Assembly: GCA_023213395.1 (NCBI GenBank)
Contig: CM041465.1
Coordinates: forward strand, 215,209,741 to 215,273,740
Length of the DNA stretch: 64,000 bases
Reading direction: 5' to 3'
Source: Cycas panzhihuaensis
Taxonomy: Eukaryota > Cycadophyta
Below are positions 36,298-48,700 of this stretch, piece after piece. Under the pieces are notes generated by a model. It saw only the letters and a program-made list of their open reading frames with translations, was not told where the DNA came from and did no database searches. The translations under genes and the position numbers were made by a program. The first letter of the stretch is position 1; each line of letters begins with the position of its first letter.

Positions 36298-37900
36298 CTT
36301 GAAATATCTTCATGCTCTTGATTCCACGGATGGTCGCATTTCAAACTTAACTTGTTGATGTTCATCTTGCTACTCTGTTTCATTTCGACTTCTACACTGC
36401 TCTCGATTTTACAAGGGAGATTCATCAAATATGACATCTCATTAATGGTGATTTTGTGGGCAGTAGGATCCCACAACCTATATCCCTTCACACCATCCTT
36501 ATCACCATAACTGACAAAGATATATCTCTTGGATTTTGGGTCTAACTTTGAACGTTTACTTTTGTCAGTCCAGGCATAAGCATCACAACCAAAAACTTTT
36601 AAATTTGAATAATCACACGGATGTCTAGTCCATACCTCTTCAGGAATATTACAATCTATTACAACTGATGGTGACCTATTTACCAGATAGTAAGATGTTT
36701 GAGCGACCACGCCTGACCTGCTCCACTCCTGCATTAGTTAACATGCTTCTTAATCTTTCCAGGAGTGTCCTATTCATGTGCTCAGCAATGCCATTTTGCT
36801 GCGGAGTATAGCTAGTGGTCTTATGTCTTTCGATCCCAGCTTCTCTACAATAGTTCTCAAATTCCAAGGAGTTGAACTCACCTCCATTGTCAGTTCTTAA
36901 ACATTTGATTGTCTTACCAGTACCATTCTCAACTAAAGCCTTGAACTGCTTAAACACACTGAAAACTTCAGATTTCCTTTTCAAAAAAATAGACCCATAT
37001 CTTCTTGGAGTAATCATCTATAAATATGACAAAATACAATGATCCTCCATAAGATATTTTAGGGGCTGGTCCCCATACATCTGAATGTATGTAATCCAGA
37101 ATGCCTTGACTAGTGTGACTCCCTACTTTAAACATGAGTCTACACTGTTTTCCAAAAACACAATGTTTACAGAAAGCTAAATCTGAAAGCTGCAAGTTAG
37201 GAAGTAACTTACGATTTATCATCACCTTAAGTCCTTTCTCACTCATGTGCCCAAGTCTTTGATGCCATAGGAAAGGGGATCTTCTGCGGTCTTTGATGGT
37301 GTAGCCGCTTCGACATCTATACTTCCCACTAAAATATAAAGATTTCCTCTCTTTAAGGCTTTCATAACAACCAAGGTGCCCTTTGACACCTTTAGGACTC
37401 CTTCATGACCTGTATGCTTAAAATCACCTGAATCTAATTCACCCAAGGAAATCAGGTTCCTTTTCAAATGAGGTACATGTCTAACCTCAGTTAATGTTCT
37501 AACTACCCTATTGAACATCTCAATTCTGATGCTACCTATGCCCACTATCTATCAAGAAACTTCATTTCCCATAAGCACATCACCACCATCAAGAGGTTGG
37601 TATGATGAGAACCAACTCCTGTGTGGACACATGTGGTACGAAGCACCTGTATCTAATAACCAGTCATGGTGATAATGAGAAACATTATAAGCGACCAAGA
37701 CATCATCATCCATACCTTCATTCGACTCCACCTGATTTACCTCCTTGGCAGGATCTTCCTTTTTCTGGAACTCCTTCCTTTTGTAACAATCCTTCTTGAG
37801 GTGACTTATTACAATGCCAACACCTGAGCTTACTCTTTTTGCTCTTTGACTTGGATCTCGATGTATCCCTGGAGTTTTATCCTCTCTCAAACATTCTACC
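36294..37900 (-). pseudogene. Copia G protease and integrase
   Basis: Protease: HHDWLLDTGASYHMCPHRSW near 37,605-37,670, with the DTG active site intact. After stops at 37,550 come a pre-integrase region (HVPHLKRNLISLGELD) and an HHCC zinc region broken by a frameshift (SYGIKDLGT where LWHQRLGH is expected; the second Cys pair is FCKHCVFGKQ). Integrase core: YIHSDVWGP (first Asp, near 37,095), CLRTDNGGEF (second Asp, near 36,890), and AEHMNRTLLERLRSML (Glu, near 36,755). Then LKVFGCDAYAW and an open stretch to 36,294. All three catalytic acids are kept. Confidence 0.9.
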
Positions 37901-38515
37901 CCTTACTGTCATGGCTTCTAGTGTGGAGGTTTCAAGACTAGACTTCCTCCACACTTTTTCCATTAGCAAAGCACTCACAACAGAGTCATATTCTAATTCA
38001 TTTGTAGTGCTAAAACTGATTGAGGTGACAATATTATCCCAGGATTCAAGTAATGAGCATAACAGGGTAATTGCCTTGTCTTCATCCTTAATTTTAACAT
38101 CAATAGTAGTCAATTGACAAATAAGAGTATTGAAAATATTTAAATGGTGTGCAAATTTTGTACCTTCCTTCATCCATAATGAGTACAGTTGCCTCTTTAG
38201 GTAGATTCGGTTCGTTATTGATTTGGTCATATACAGGCCTTCCAACCGGGTCCATAATCCTATTGCTGTCTACTCCCCTACGATGTTAAACAAAACTTCA
38301 TCCACCAAGCACAATCGTATTGTGCTAAGTGCCTTTTTCTCTAAATCATCCCATTTATCATCGTCCATTCCCATGGGTTTCTTTGATTTTCCCGCAAGGG
38401 CTTTGTACAAACCCTACTGTACAAGAATATCGTATGCTTTTAGCTTCCACAACTTGAAGTTGTTCTTGCCATTGAATTTCTCCACCTCAAACTTTGCACT
38501 CGCCAGTTTCACCAT
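37800..38515 (-). pseudogene. Copia G gag
   Basis: ATG at 38,515, about 15 bases after the primer site, begins MVKLASAKFEVEKFNGKNNF then KLWKLKAYDIL, the typical copia gag start. A middle region (38,245-37,877 open) has LKRQLYSLWMKEGTKFAHHL and LLCSLLESWDNIVTSI. The zinc knuckle starts RCWHCNK near 37,805-37,822, but two bases are missing in it, so HLKKDCYKRK continues in another frame. Two or three stops occur in the first 100 codons. Confidence 0.88.
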
Positions 38516-38529
38516 TTGGTGTAGAAAAG

Positions 38530-38540
38530 CTGATACCAAA
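38530..38540 (-). promoter_or_regulatory. Primer binding site of copia G
   Basis: The complement reads TTGGTATCAG, matching the initiator tRNA-Met 3' end over nine or ten bases. Confidence 0.7.
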
Positions 38541-38542
38541 AA

Positions 38543-39098
38543 TGAAATATACAATTACATGCAAGTTCTTAAAACCAGAGATTATACAGTAACAAGACAA
38601 TGAAATCCAAACATCACATGTGCACCCAATATAACGTGGTAAAACCCTAGCAGTGTGCTAGGGAAACATCCACACAGGAAAGGTATCGATCTTTTATTGT
38701 TGCAGAATGGAGAAAATAGTACATCATAGATACAGAGTACTCTCTGGAATAACAATCAGTCGCTGCCCTCTTCACAGTACATTGTATAACATTACAACAT
38801 AATAAAAAAATCCCTAAAACGGGCTACATGAGAGGACATCTAAGACCTAAAATCTCAACCATAGAATCTAGGGTATTTTTATTGTACGACCCTGATTCTC
38901 TTTACACTTTAATAAGGTTTACATGGTCAATTTATTTGACGGGGCTATCGCCCAACCCCCCTCTAGGAGGCATTCCACCCCTGCACCCCAAGGGGGCTCC
39001 CGCCCCCCTTGGAATCCCCCAAGAAAGATTAGGGGGGGAAATCGCGCCGAAAATAGGTCATAATTTTAGGCCTATAATTGTTGTCACAATACCCAACA
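38543..39098 (-). repeat. 5' LTR of copia G, inner end deleted
   Basis: Matches 33,996-34,569. It lacks the counterpart of 33,924-33,995, so the LTR now ends within TTTCATTT on its own strand. Of the three hairpins only the outer one (CCAAGGGGGC, loop, GCCCCCTTGG) remains well formed. Confidence 0.9.
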
Positions 39099-39103
39099 AA
39101 TAT

Positions 39104-40300
39104 GACGATAAGTGGTGAGACAACATCATCCTCCCCTGAAGTAATGAATTCATTGAGATGCGTTTTAATTACTTCATTATAGTTATATGTAGCCTGTTCA
39201 GTTATATGTGCATGATTAACAAGATGCCCTGTTTCCTCCATATTACCTAAGAAATTCCTTGAACCAAGTATAATGAGTATTTTCATGATGACCATATGTA
39301 CATACTTCTTAATTATGGTTATACAAAGATGGAACATTACTTTAATATGATTGAACCTTATGATCAAGTAGCCTATCCAAAATATAATATGATCTTAACA
39401 ACTAAGATTTTGATCATATAGTATCTTTCCTATGATCCTTCCTTCCTTAAAAGATCCTTTTAGAATTGTTGTAGTATATGTCGCCACTATTTGGGTTCTT
39501 TTAAAGATGAATATAGAAGATGTGACTAAATTAAGTGTAATCATAGATAGTCTACAACATGTGTATATCAATGTGTATCCCAACCTCATTTGAATCCTTG
39601 CTACAAATCTGTCAATACAAACTAGGACAATATTACACATACCTTCTGATAGGGTGTTTATGTCTCTATGAAAAAGTACCTATAGAGGTTAAAATTCAGG
39701 TTCTTCAATTTCCATTTTTCCATCAATCCTAGGTGTGAGGTTTCTCGTCATCTTGGTGAGACTCAGGTCATTTGGTGAACTCAAATATTCATTAGATTTT
39801 GGGCAAAGATTATCAGACTCCTATTCATTTACTTTTGTAATATCTATGTGAGGATTGTCCTTACTAGAATCAAGCTGATTTGTAGCTTTCCTTTTCAACT
39901 TCTTCCTTTAGTTCTTTATCCTTTTGATACTCTTTTTCACTTCTTTAGGTCCTTTTTCTTATACTTCTCCCAGTAGTTTCTAGGCGTCCTCAGTTGAGTC
40001 AGTATTTTGAAGAGTCTGGACAAGGAAGTGATAGGAAGAAGGAAGATTATCCTTATCAAAGACTGCAAGTATTACATCAATGGATATTCTATTTTTCTTT
40101 TCTAAAGTTTCATCCCCTTCTTTTTCAAATGATGCAGTCCCAAGAACAAGTTCCCACGGTCTTTTGGCTTTACATTTTAATTGCCCAAAAGCAAAAATCA
40201 GTTCGAATATATTTGGGTAAAGGAAAAGGAAGATCCAATAACTAATATTCATTTTTTTCAGGCACAAAAATGATGACATCACTCAGCTCCATGATGAATG
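39104..40300 (-). pseudogene. Element F internal, unrecognised coding-like region 1
   Basis: Minus-strand open frames 40,282-39,980 (100 codons, with KRPWELVLGTASFEKEGDET and RISIDVILAVFDKDNLPSSY) and 39,640-39,395, joined by a Lys/Glu-rich stretch with stops. The composition is protein-like, but I recognise no family. It lies where a gag or accessory protein of F would be. Not a pol domain. Confidence 0.35.
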
Positions 40301-41150
40301 AATGATAAAAAAAATATCTACTTCACCCTAAAAAAGGTCTATCAAATCATAAGGGAAAATACCACTGCTTTGAATACAAGGACCTATTATGTGAACAAAA
40401 TTTCACTATTTGATGCTAGAAATTGTTTAGTTATCAACCAAAATCAAGCTATAATACTTGCAAGAGAAATTACCCTCCACAAGAGTTAAAAAATTGATCA
40501 ATTTACCTACTTTCACAGAAGAAAAGGTTGGCTGGAAATGTGAAAACTTGCAATGACTTTAATCAAACTAGATCCTAAAAGAACAACCTATACTAATGCT
40601 CTTAAATAAAAAAAGATCTTCTAATACACTAACACACCTACTCTTCAGGGATAGATACACTGCATGAAGCAACTAAATCCAAACAAAATATCCAAATAGA
40701 AACCCTAGTCCTTTCAAATTACCCAAAGGATATGTGAAGTCTTTTGAGATTTATCATGGAGTCATTAACGAAGTCACTCCATTCATTAGAAATTAGAGGT
40801 TCAAGTAATTGCAACAACACTAAAAGAGGGCATAAACTTGCATGTGTGGCTACCTTAGAAATACCTTTGCTATATCAAAATATGCCCTTGCCTCACTCCC
40901 TTCAAAAACCCAAGATAATTAGTAACACTGATGGTGCTATGACAACACTATTAAAAGAATGATAAAGAAGTGAATCATCATGCAATCCCCCACTAATAGA
41001 ATTATTCAAGTAAAAGCATGTAGGGAACTCATAAAATATCCATTGGGTTTATTGATGTTTGATCAAACCTTTGAAAGCAAACTATTCGGTGCTACTCTAG
41101 CATTGCATGTGAGACCAATTCAAACATAAACACCCTCTCTAAGTTCTTTT
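40301..41150. other. Element F internal, nothing recognised
   Basis: AT-rich; short open frames (for example 40,744-40,962 plus) without motifs. Confidence 0.35.
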
Positions 41151-41870
41151 GTAACTTTTTTTTCTCCACTCGTGCAATGTTGCCTAGATCCTTGACACAT
41201 CCTTGGCAACTTCTACATGCTCCTCTATCAACTGCATTAACAGGTAATGGATGCTCTTAGGGATCGAGTTTGAGAACACCCCCACTTCTTACCATGGGCT
41301 AGTTGGTCATTGACGATAAATATTGCATCCTTCAGCTTCTAGATCTTCAGTTGGTTATTGAAGGACTCCTTGGCCTCCATAATCTACTATTGCATCACCT
41401 TAGTCCTCTCCTTCAATTCCTTCTCAAACTACCTTAGGGTTTGTTCATTGCTCTCTAGTAGGGCTTGGTGGAGATATGACTGACTATATGCATAGCCAAA
41501 ACACCATCAATAAATTTTGACGTAGGAAAAAACTCCTGAGCATGGGAATTAAGGACAATCTCCTTTCTAAGACCCTCTCTAAGGGAGGTAATACCTTAAA
41601 ATGAAGTAAAAAAGTGAGTTTTATTAGAAGCAATAAATTGTAGAGATTTTGGAGGTGAGATGGACATGAACATAGTGCTTGCACAAGCAGAATATGTAAT
41701 GAGATCACCTTTACTAGTGCTAATCCATTTTCAACCTATACACACTTCTTTCTAAGTCTTTTAATAAGAGATAGGGTTGACCTTATAAATATATTTGAAG
41801 TCTTTCTCTCTTAACTTCTGCTATATCCAAATCGAATTGATCCTTTAAATGGAGAGGTAGTAGCTTTAAT
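41151..41870 (-). pseudogene. Element F internal, unrecognised coding-like region 2 with coiled coil
   Basis: Minus-strand frame from about 41,700: SISPPKSLQFIASNKTHFF and LREGLRKEIVLNSHAQEFFP, then after a frameshift FEKELKERTKVMQ and IMEAKESFNNQLKI (near 41,310-41,420), which looks like a coiled coil. Stops are TAG from Gln. Probably the structural protein region of F; no family recognised. Confidence 0.35.
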
Positions 41871-42743
41871 GAACAGAGAGTAAAATAGTACTGTGTAAGA
41901 TATGTGAAGGCTGAGGATATTGGAAACTGAGAGGGAGAGGAAAGCAGCTAGTATTTATTGGATGATATTCGACACCAACATTCAGGATTTGGTGTGAAGA
42001 TTATTTATAGTATGTCCAGCACTAGTAAACATAATGATGGTAGTTTCAATCCTTTCTAACATTGAAGCAGAGACACTTATCTTTACTTTAATCATGTTAT
42101 TTTCAAGTCATTAGATAACTTTCCACTGGACCTTAGAACTAGACTTTCGGGTGTTCTATCACTTGATCGTGTACCTATCACTGCTCCCGTTAATAGACTT
42201 GCACCTATTGAGTCTCGAGAAATTGTTGATGAAGTGCAAAAGAATAGAAGAATTATGATAAATGAAGCTCCAGGAGTGCATCAACTCAACAGACAATTTT
42301 TTTGTCTTAGGCACTGGATCTTTTGCTTTATAATTCATGGATAGCCTCCTTTTTCATGCATAACTTATGGCAGAATTTTTGAGAAATAATAATGAATGAA
42401 TTTGGTAACAAACTCCTAATTAACCAATTAATTTGTTAACAAACCCTAATAGGTTTCAAATCTTTACAAAATTCCATAATAGTGCTTTCTTTATGTCATC
42501 TGTAATTTCCGTCATTAATCATAAATTTCATAATTTTTCCCTTATAACTAGCTAAGGGAACAATATTATCTGGTTCAGATTTCTATTATCCCAATACTTT
42601 GGCATACCTTGTATTAATAATGACCTAGAGTTTCACCTCTTCAATTCAAATCTTCAATCTGTTAGCTACCCTAATGGAGTAACCTTCCTCCCTTCTTATA
42701 GAGATGGCAAACCTATATAATAAAAGCCTTAATAGACAACTTA
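41871..42743. other. Element F leader with an unexplained plus-strand open patch
   Basis: Mostly AT-rich. Within it, the plus strand at about 42,075-42,350 is open for some 90 codons and keeps several CpG sites. It includes DNFPLDLRTRLSGVLSLDRV and REIVDEVQKNRRIMINEAPG. It runs against the direction of F and ends near a T-run plus TAG (42,292-42,311) that looks like a splice acceptor. Confidence 0.35.
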
Positions 42744-42754
42744 CTCTGATACCA
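42744..42754 (-). promoter_or_regulatory. Primer binding site of element F
   Basis: The complement reads TGGTATCAGAG, directly against the 5' LTR end; initiator tRNA-Met type. Confidence 0.88.
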
Positions 42755-43146
42755 TGTTAGATTTTAACATGGAAAGCATCCAACTCCAAATACAACCACA
42801 AGATCGATAACCAAAGCATAACCTGCATTCAATGAACATAAGCATAACACTAATGCATCATAGACTCAACATAAGTCTCCATGATGACTTGATGACATAT
42901 ACTACCTCAACCACCTTTATATACAAAATAGGTAGGAGCAGATACAAGACAAGTAATACATATGAGATAAATACCTTTATCCTAACTAATGACATTACAC
43001 CAACTAACTTGACCAATAAGCTTCTATATTCTCACACAATATTATAATGATAAATGACTCTTGGACTCTAAGACTTAGGACTATAACTATTAATCCTAAG
43101 ACACACTTCACTTAACCATACATACATTAAACATTATAATCTAACA
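42755..43146 (-). repeat. 5' LTR of element F
   Basis: 392 bases, begins TGTTAGATTTT and ends AATCTAACA. About 30 differences from the left copy by eye, mostly transitions. Confidence 0.93.
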
Positions 43147-46100
43147 ATCCCTCCAAACTTTTGGTGTTAATCCCCTTCACACATTTGGGGTTATTCCTCC
43201 AATTAAAAGTCCATATGGCAAAAACCTCATTTCCTATATAGTTTCTCTCTCTACTCCACCCTACTAAGCTACATTTGTAATAGGCCTAGCCTACTAAGCT
43301 TATTAAGCTATTGGGATTTAACCAACCCCAACTCACCATGTCCCACTCAAACCCATGCCATGTGTGTCTAATCCTTGTGCTCATGGAGTAATCCCTTATC
43401 AAGTTAGGGGCATCCCCTAACCCATCCCACCATATCAAACCTACTAGCAGGCGCAAGTCCCTTATGGCAAGTTCCAACCCTACTATCCATTTAGGTCTTC
43501 ACCCACTTTCCCACCTATTGGTCTACTAGCTCAACTTGAAGCACATCCCTTCATGGATTATCATACCAACTCTCTTTATTTAGAGGTGCTACATACTAAC
43601 CTACCACGATGCCTACCAGAAGTACCTAAATTTAGGGGTACTTCTTCTCAAGACCGAGTGGACCATGTTAAGGCCTTCACCATGGAATGTATTGACTATT
43701 AGCCCTACAACCACATTTTAATAAAATTATCCCCTTAGTCCCTTTAGAGCGATGCCTTAAAGTGGTTTTATTACCTACATGATCATTCCATTTATTACTT
43801 CCAATAATTAATAGATGCTTTAATGTATCATGTCCTTTGAGAGTGGGTTAAGGACCTTCTCTCCCTAAAGCAAGGTTAAGATGAGTTTAACTATGACTTT
43901 GTTTGCCACTTCTATGACTTACTTCAATTGTCTAAGTCCACATTGCCTGAAGGCTTAAAAAGGGACACCTTTATGAATACCCTTTATCATGAGGCACATG
44001 TGTAAGTGCTCAAAATAGGTTTAACCACATGTGACCATAATTGTCAAGTTCCCTACTTTAAATAAGCCCACATCATAATATGGGGTATCATTAGCAATGT
44101 GGGATCTTAGGCCTTATCCATTGGCTCTTAGGCCTTCTATTAGAACTCTCGATAGGACAATAGCTTCACTCACCTCATCTATTTACTCATTCAAGTGAGT
44201 ACTCAAAGATTTAAAAAGGTTATCCCACAAGAGCTTAAACAAGTTCATTAGTTGATGTAAATTGATCCTCTTACTAAAGAGTAATGAACTAATCTCTCCT
44301 TCTAAAAAGAAACACCAAACCCCTAATGAGAAAAGGTAGTACTCAATGTACCACCATTGTACACATGATGATACACATTGTTGGACTAATTTTCTTAAAT
44401 TGGAACTATTGAGGGACCTCCACTATTTCTTGATTGTAAGACCCAAAAGCCTTAAGGTTAATAACAAACTTAATAAAGAAGGGGAAGGCTTGACCTTAAA
44501 GAGTACCATTGCCCAAGTCCCCTCAAAATTAACATGAGGAGAATACTCAGACTAAACCTAAGATCCCTTCTCCTATGAACTAAGAGTCTTTAGAAGTAAC
44601 CCAATGGTACAACACCAAAGGCAAAAGAATCATCTAAATAGCTCCTCAAGTGTTTGCTATAACCCTAGCCCAGGCAACTGAAGAGATTAAAGGAGATTCT
44701 TCTCCATAGAAACCTACTATACCCTAACTAATTGTGATTCCTATTTTCCTATGACTATTCCTATCCATCTAGGATGTTATGATCTGAATAGGGCCCTTCT
44801 CCAACCTAGAGGTAAAGGGAAGGCTTTCTCAATTATAGAAGAGCTTTAGACTATTTTGATAGGTATGCCTATGGTGGATATCATATGGAATTACCTAAAC
44901 TAATGTAATTAGCTTTTGGAAGCCTTAGTGTAGAAGTAAGTTCCCATCCACTCCATCCATACTAAATATGTAGGGAAGCCTCTTATCATATTTAATCTTA
45001 ATGAGCTGCCTCCTTAGAAGGAAATAGAGCACCATTAACAATCCCCCTTTATCATTACCATATAAACCATCAAGTTTACCCTAAAAAGGACCATGGTTGA
45101 TAATAGGTCTTCTATTAATGTAATGCCTTCATAAATACTCATGGAGTTGGGCATTGAGGCCCTTGAACCCATTCTTCAAAAATTCCAAGTGTATGATAGG
45201 AATGAGAAAACCCCATAAGAGATAGTCACAATTCCCCTCACCCTAGAAGAAAAAACCATGCTTACTAAAATAGTAGTCATGGGCATAGACATTGATTCCA
45301 ACTTTCTTTTAGGTCACTCTTGGTTAGACCACATGGAGGTAGTTTGCTCCTCCTCATGGGACAAACTCAAATTTCTATATAATGCCTAAGTGCACACTAT
45401 GGCATGTGAAGCCTCCCTTATGAATTTATCCTAACTAACCATTAGAGTAATCTTTTGTGATGACGTTGAAGAGATAGTTGAAGAAGATCTATGACCTGAG
45501 TCCCTCTTCCAAGACCTTAACTCTCCACCTTTAATACCTAGCATAGTCTATTTTACCTCTATAAACATGGGTAACTATGGGTATTTAGGTATTATTAGTA
45601 AGCTAGAGTATGACCTAAAAGATAAGATGCCTCCTACATACCAACTAGTAATGATATCTTAGACCCAAGGGGTTTCATACCCTAATGAGATTGCCACTCT
45701 ATTTAGGCCCCATTTGAGACCACTTCTTCTTTTAGGGCCCTAAAAGGACCCTGTGGGTAACCATGATACTTTCCCATTACCCCATGAGACTCATCAAGTC
45801 TTCCCCTTCCTATGAGCTTGGCTTACACGACACATGTGTTGACTTATCCATACTTGCTATCTAAGATTTTAAGAGGAAACCATAAAGTTGCTACAAGTAG
45901 CTCTACCTTCTCCTTGAGTCCATAGTACTACTCCAATCCTTAAGTGAGCTTAAAGTAACACCCTTCTAAGAAGTGATGAAGACTTCAACCCTCCTCCATA
46001 ATCCATGAAATTGATTCATCTAGTTTGGAATTATCCTGACCTTATGGTCATGTAAATTAAGTTACCTAGGACCCTTCTAATCTATGATTTATATACTAAG

Positions 46101-46372
46101 TCTAATTCTACCTTTTTACATGATGGGTCTATCATTTATAATTCCCTTCCATTGCCCTTTCTAATAAACCAATAGTGCCCTACAACATTGACTAAGAACC
46201 ATAAACCAACATAACTTCCTTTCCCCTTGACTAATAACCCAAGGAATTGAGTCATATATGTCATTCACACTAAGGCTCAGACTCCTTAGAGGAGACTCTT
46301 TATTTTTTTAAGTGGAAATTTGGTCAATACATGAACCCTCTAGTATAAAACCTAGAATATCCCACCTAATAC
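43147..46372 (+). pseudogene. Gypsy E, part 2: gag and protease
   Basis: The host frame resumes after element F. Gag capsid block: AHPFMDYHTNSLYLEVLHTN and VPKFRGTSSQDRVDHVKAF near 43,545-43,665, nearly the same as gypsy A (MDYQSTSLSVEAL, VPKFDGTSSQDLAEH). Then LKRDTFMNTLYHEAHV near 43,955. Protease region: MVDNRSSINVMPS near 45,092, LTLEEKTMLTKIVVMGIDID near 45,238, LLGHSWLDHMEVV near 45,307. The spacer continues to 46,372. About one stop per 20-30 codons. E is therefore the closest relative of A. It is interrupted by gypsy H at 46,373 and continues at 52,874. Confidence 0.8.
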
Positions 46373-47246
46373 TGATCTAAAATTGAATGGGAAAGTTAAA
46401 ACTTATTCTAATCAAAATAAATTTAGATTTAATATTCAATAAAATACCTTATATATGAAAATATTTCTTTTTCTTATAAAATTCTATTTTGTAGTACATT
46501 GTTGAGCACTTTTCTATGTTGCTACAACATCTCTAGGATAGCAAGAAGAATTCTTATCACTTCCATGGCTATTATATCCTCTCCAGAATCATATCTAATA
46601 GTATTGAAGCATGTTCTTACCTTCTTTTCCCACGCAGTCTTTATTTTAGAGCAATTTCACATTTTAGGCTACCAATTTGAGTTATTTCCCAAATTTCTTC
46701 ACCCCTCTTACTATGTTTGATATTACTGGGCACTCTTCCATGTCTCCTAGATAGATCTTGGCAGTTTTTCTACCTTTTCCATGTCCATTTAACTTCTAAA
46801 AATCTAATTTTCTATTATTTTCCTTTAGTTTTCCATCCCTCTTTTTGATCATTTAAAATCTAATTAAAATCAGTTAAAACCCTAATTTCCTTCTTCTAAT
46901 AGCTAGAAGCCACTAGTATAGATGTTGCAGTAAACGTTTGTGCCAATCAGAGCACATTTATCCCATCTGGTCACACTTTTCATGAGGGTTGCAGTTTTTT
47001 GGTTACACCTGAAACAACCCTAGTTGCACATGAGACAATCTTGGTCGCACATAAGGCAGTTTGGTTGAACCCTACCAAAACATGGCCACACATTTTTAAT
47101 GCTTTTTTCTCATATTTTAAGAACCTTAATTACATTTTTTCACCTATTAAAGGCTAGACACATGAAAATAAGTTTCATCCAAATGTATTTACACTCTTTT
47201 TGAAGAGTATTAAGGATTTTAATGGATTCAAAATCAGATTAGAACC
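46373..47246 (-). repeat. 3' LTR of gypsy H
   Basis: Begins TGATCTAAAATTG, matching TTGATCCAAAATTG at 51,999; similarity extends to about 47,240, with ACACTCTTTTTGAAGAGTAT near the end. The end position is accurate to a few bases only. Confidence 0.85.
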
Positions 47247-48700
47247 TCCCATTTTTAGGAGTTCATGGCCTCATAAACATTATAATCATAAATGAGGGAA
47301 TTTCATTCTTCCCTTCTCTCTACTACCATTTTTCTTTGTTGGGAAGTTGTCCTTTCTCTATAATCCTAAAGGACTCAATTATGCCTCTTCTAGTTATGGT
47401 CTACTTTTAAAGAATACAATCATTTTGCATTGGTTCTTCTTTCTCCACTTGCAACTCCTCTGGATTTGGCATGAGTGGAACACCATCTTGTTCTTTATTT
47501 AACAAAGATGGCTCAAACATCTTTAGATTCTCAATATTTATAACTAAATACATCTTTATAAATTTTAGTAATTAAAGCTAAAAAGCATTTTCCCCAATCC
47601 TCTTTTAAGATTTTAAAAGGACCATAACATATAAGCTTCAACTTTTTACCTTCACCCTCTAATCTTTTCTTACCGATATGTAACTAAACTCAATCTCCTT
47701 ACTTAAAGGAATGGTTGGTTCTATGTATATCATGCCTTTATTTATATCTCTACTAAGATTTTTGAAGTTTCTCCTCAACCTGTTGATGTATTTTTTTTAA
47801 TTCTTTCCAAGAATCTTTATGCCTTCTCTTGTCCTTCTTCCTCCTTTCCATTTCCTATAGTAAGTTGGACTAAAAATTCTAAATCAAATAGACTTGAAGG
47901 AAAAAATCCCAAACATACCTCAAATAATGATTTTTGAGTTGAGCTATAAATTTCTCTATTGAAGGTAAATTATAAGTATAGGAGACTTTCATCCCAAGTC
48001 TTAGGATATTTGGCATTGTACCCTCGTAATAATTGTACCAATGTCCTATTACTAACTTTGGTCTAGTCATTTATTTGAGGATGGAAGGCCATGCTCATAT
48101 TCAACTTCGTGTCCATCATTCTCTAAATAGTTTGTCAAAAATAGCTCAAAAATCTATTATCTCGATCAGAAATGATAGAGTTGGGAAGCCCAAAATAATT
48201 CCATACATGTTGCAAAAATAGTCTAGCTATGTATTCTCTTGTATCTATCTTCCTAGAGAGAATTAACACCACCATTTTACTAAATTGATCAACAACTATA
48301 GGTAAATAATCCATACTATATTTGGTACATGGTAGCTCGCTAAGAAAATCCATGGAAATACTCTCCCATGGTCACGATAGAATGGGAAGTGAAGTGCAAT
48401 CCTAACTTCCTATTAGCTGACTTTGATGTGTTACACAATGTACATCCTTGTAAAGTTATAGTTACATCTTGCTGCATATTAGGCTAGTACATATATCACT
48501 ATAAATTTAGCAATATTTTCCCCTTCTAAAGTGTCCTACTACTTGAGAGGTGTGAGCTTTTCTTACCCACTTCATTCAGTCTGTATGCTTTGGAATACAA
48601 AGCTTATCATGCTTAAAGAGTAGACCATTTCTTAGCTAAAAATTAGCAACTATTTTTCCCCATTGTAGTTACTGTGAGATAGGCTTGAATGCCTCATCTT
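47247..48700 (-). pseudogene. Gypsy H integrase
   Basis: Open frame 48,353-48,135: MDFLSELPCTKYSMDYLPIV and VDQFSKMVVLIL (first Asp region, D-x-F-S-K), then FGLPNSIISDRDNRFLSYF with the second Asp in ISDRD near 48,165. C-terminal part on to about 47,640. The zinc region near 48,420-48,480 (CTLCNTSKS) is recognisable but mutated. The catalytic Glu region is decayed. Confidence 0.8.

Larger units (their letters stand above)
33924..39098 (-). mobile_element. Ty1/copia retrotransposon G, near full length, inserted in F
   Basis: LTRs at 33,924-34,569 (646 bases) and 38,543-39,098 (556 bases), target duplication AATAT on both sides, termini TGTTG and CAACA. Minus-strand order is gag, protease, integrase, RT, RNase H, as in copia. 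The primer site (complement of CTGATACCA, 38,530-38,538) and purine tract (complement of ATCTCCACCTT, 34,570-34,580) are present. The right LTR lacks the last 72 bases found in the left one. Few stops and at least two frameshifts; all main motifs remain readable. Confidence 0.95.
33001..43146 (-). mobile_element. LTR element F without recognisable pol (LARD-like), split by copia G
   Basis: Two LTRs of exactly 392 bases (33,001-33,392 and 42,755-43,146) frame about 4.2 kb of own internal sequence once copia G is set aside. LTR ends are inverted (TGTTAGATT and AATCTAACA). On the minus strand the primer site TGGTATCAGAG (complement 42,744-42,754) touches the 5' LTR, and a purine tract (complement 33,393-33,400) touches the 3' LTR. 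Flanking 5-mers ATTCC (32,996-33,000) and ATCCC (43,147-43,151) differ by one transition and fit a target duplication. No RT, RNase H or integrase motif was found, so it probably depended on another element. LTR divergence by eye is about 7-8%. Confidence 0.85.
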
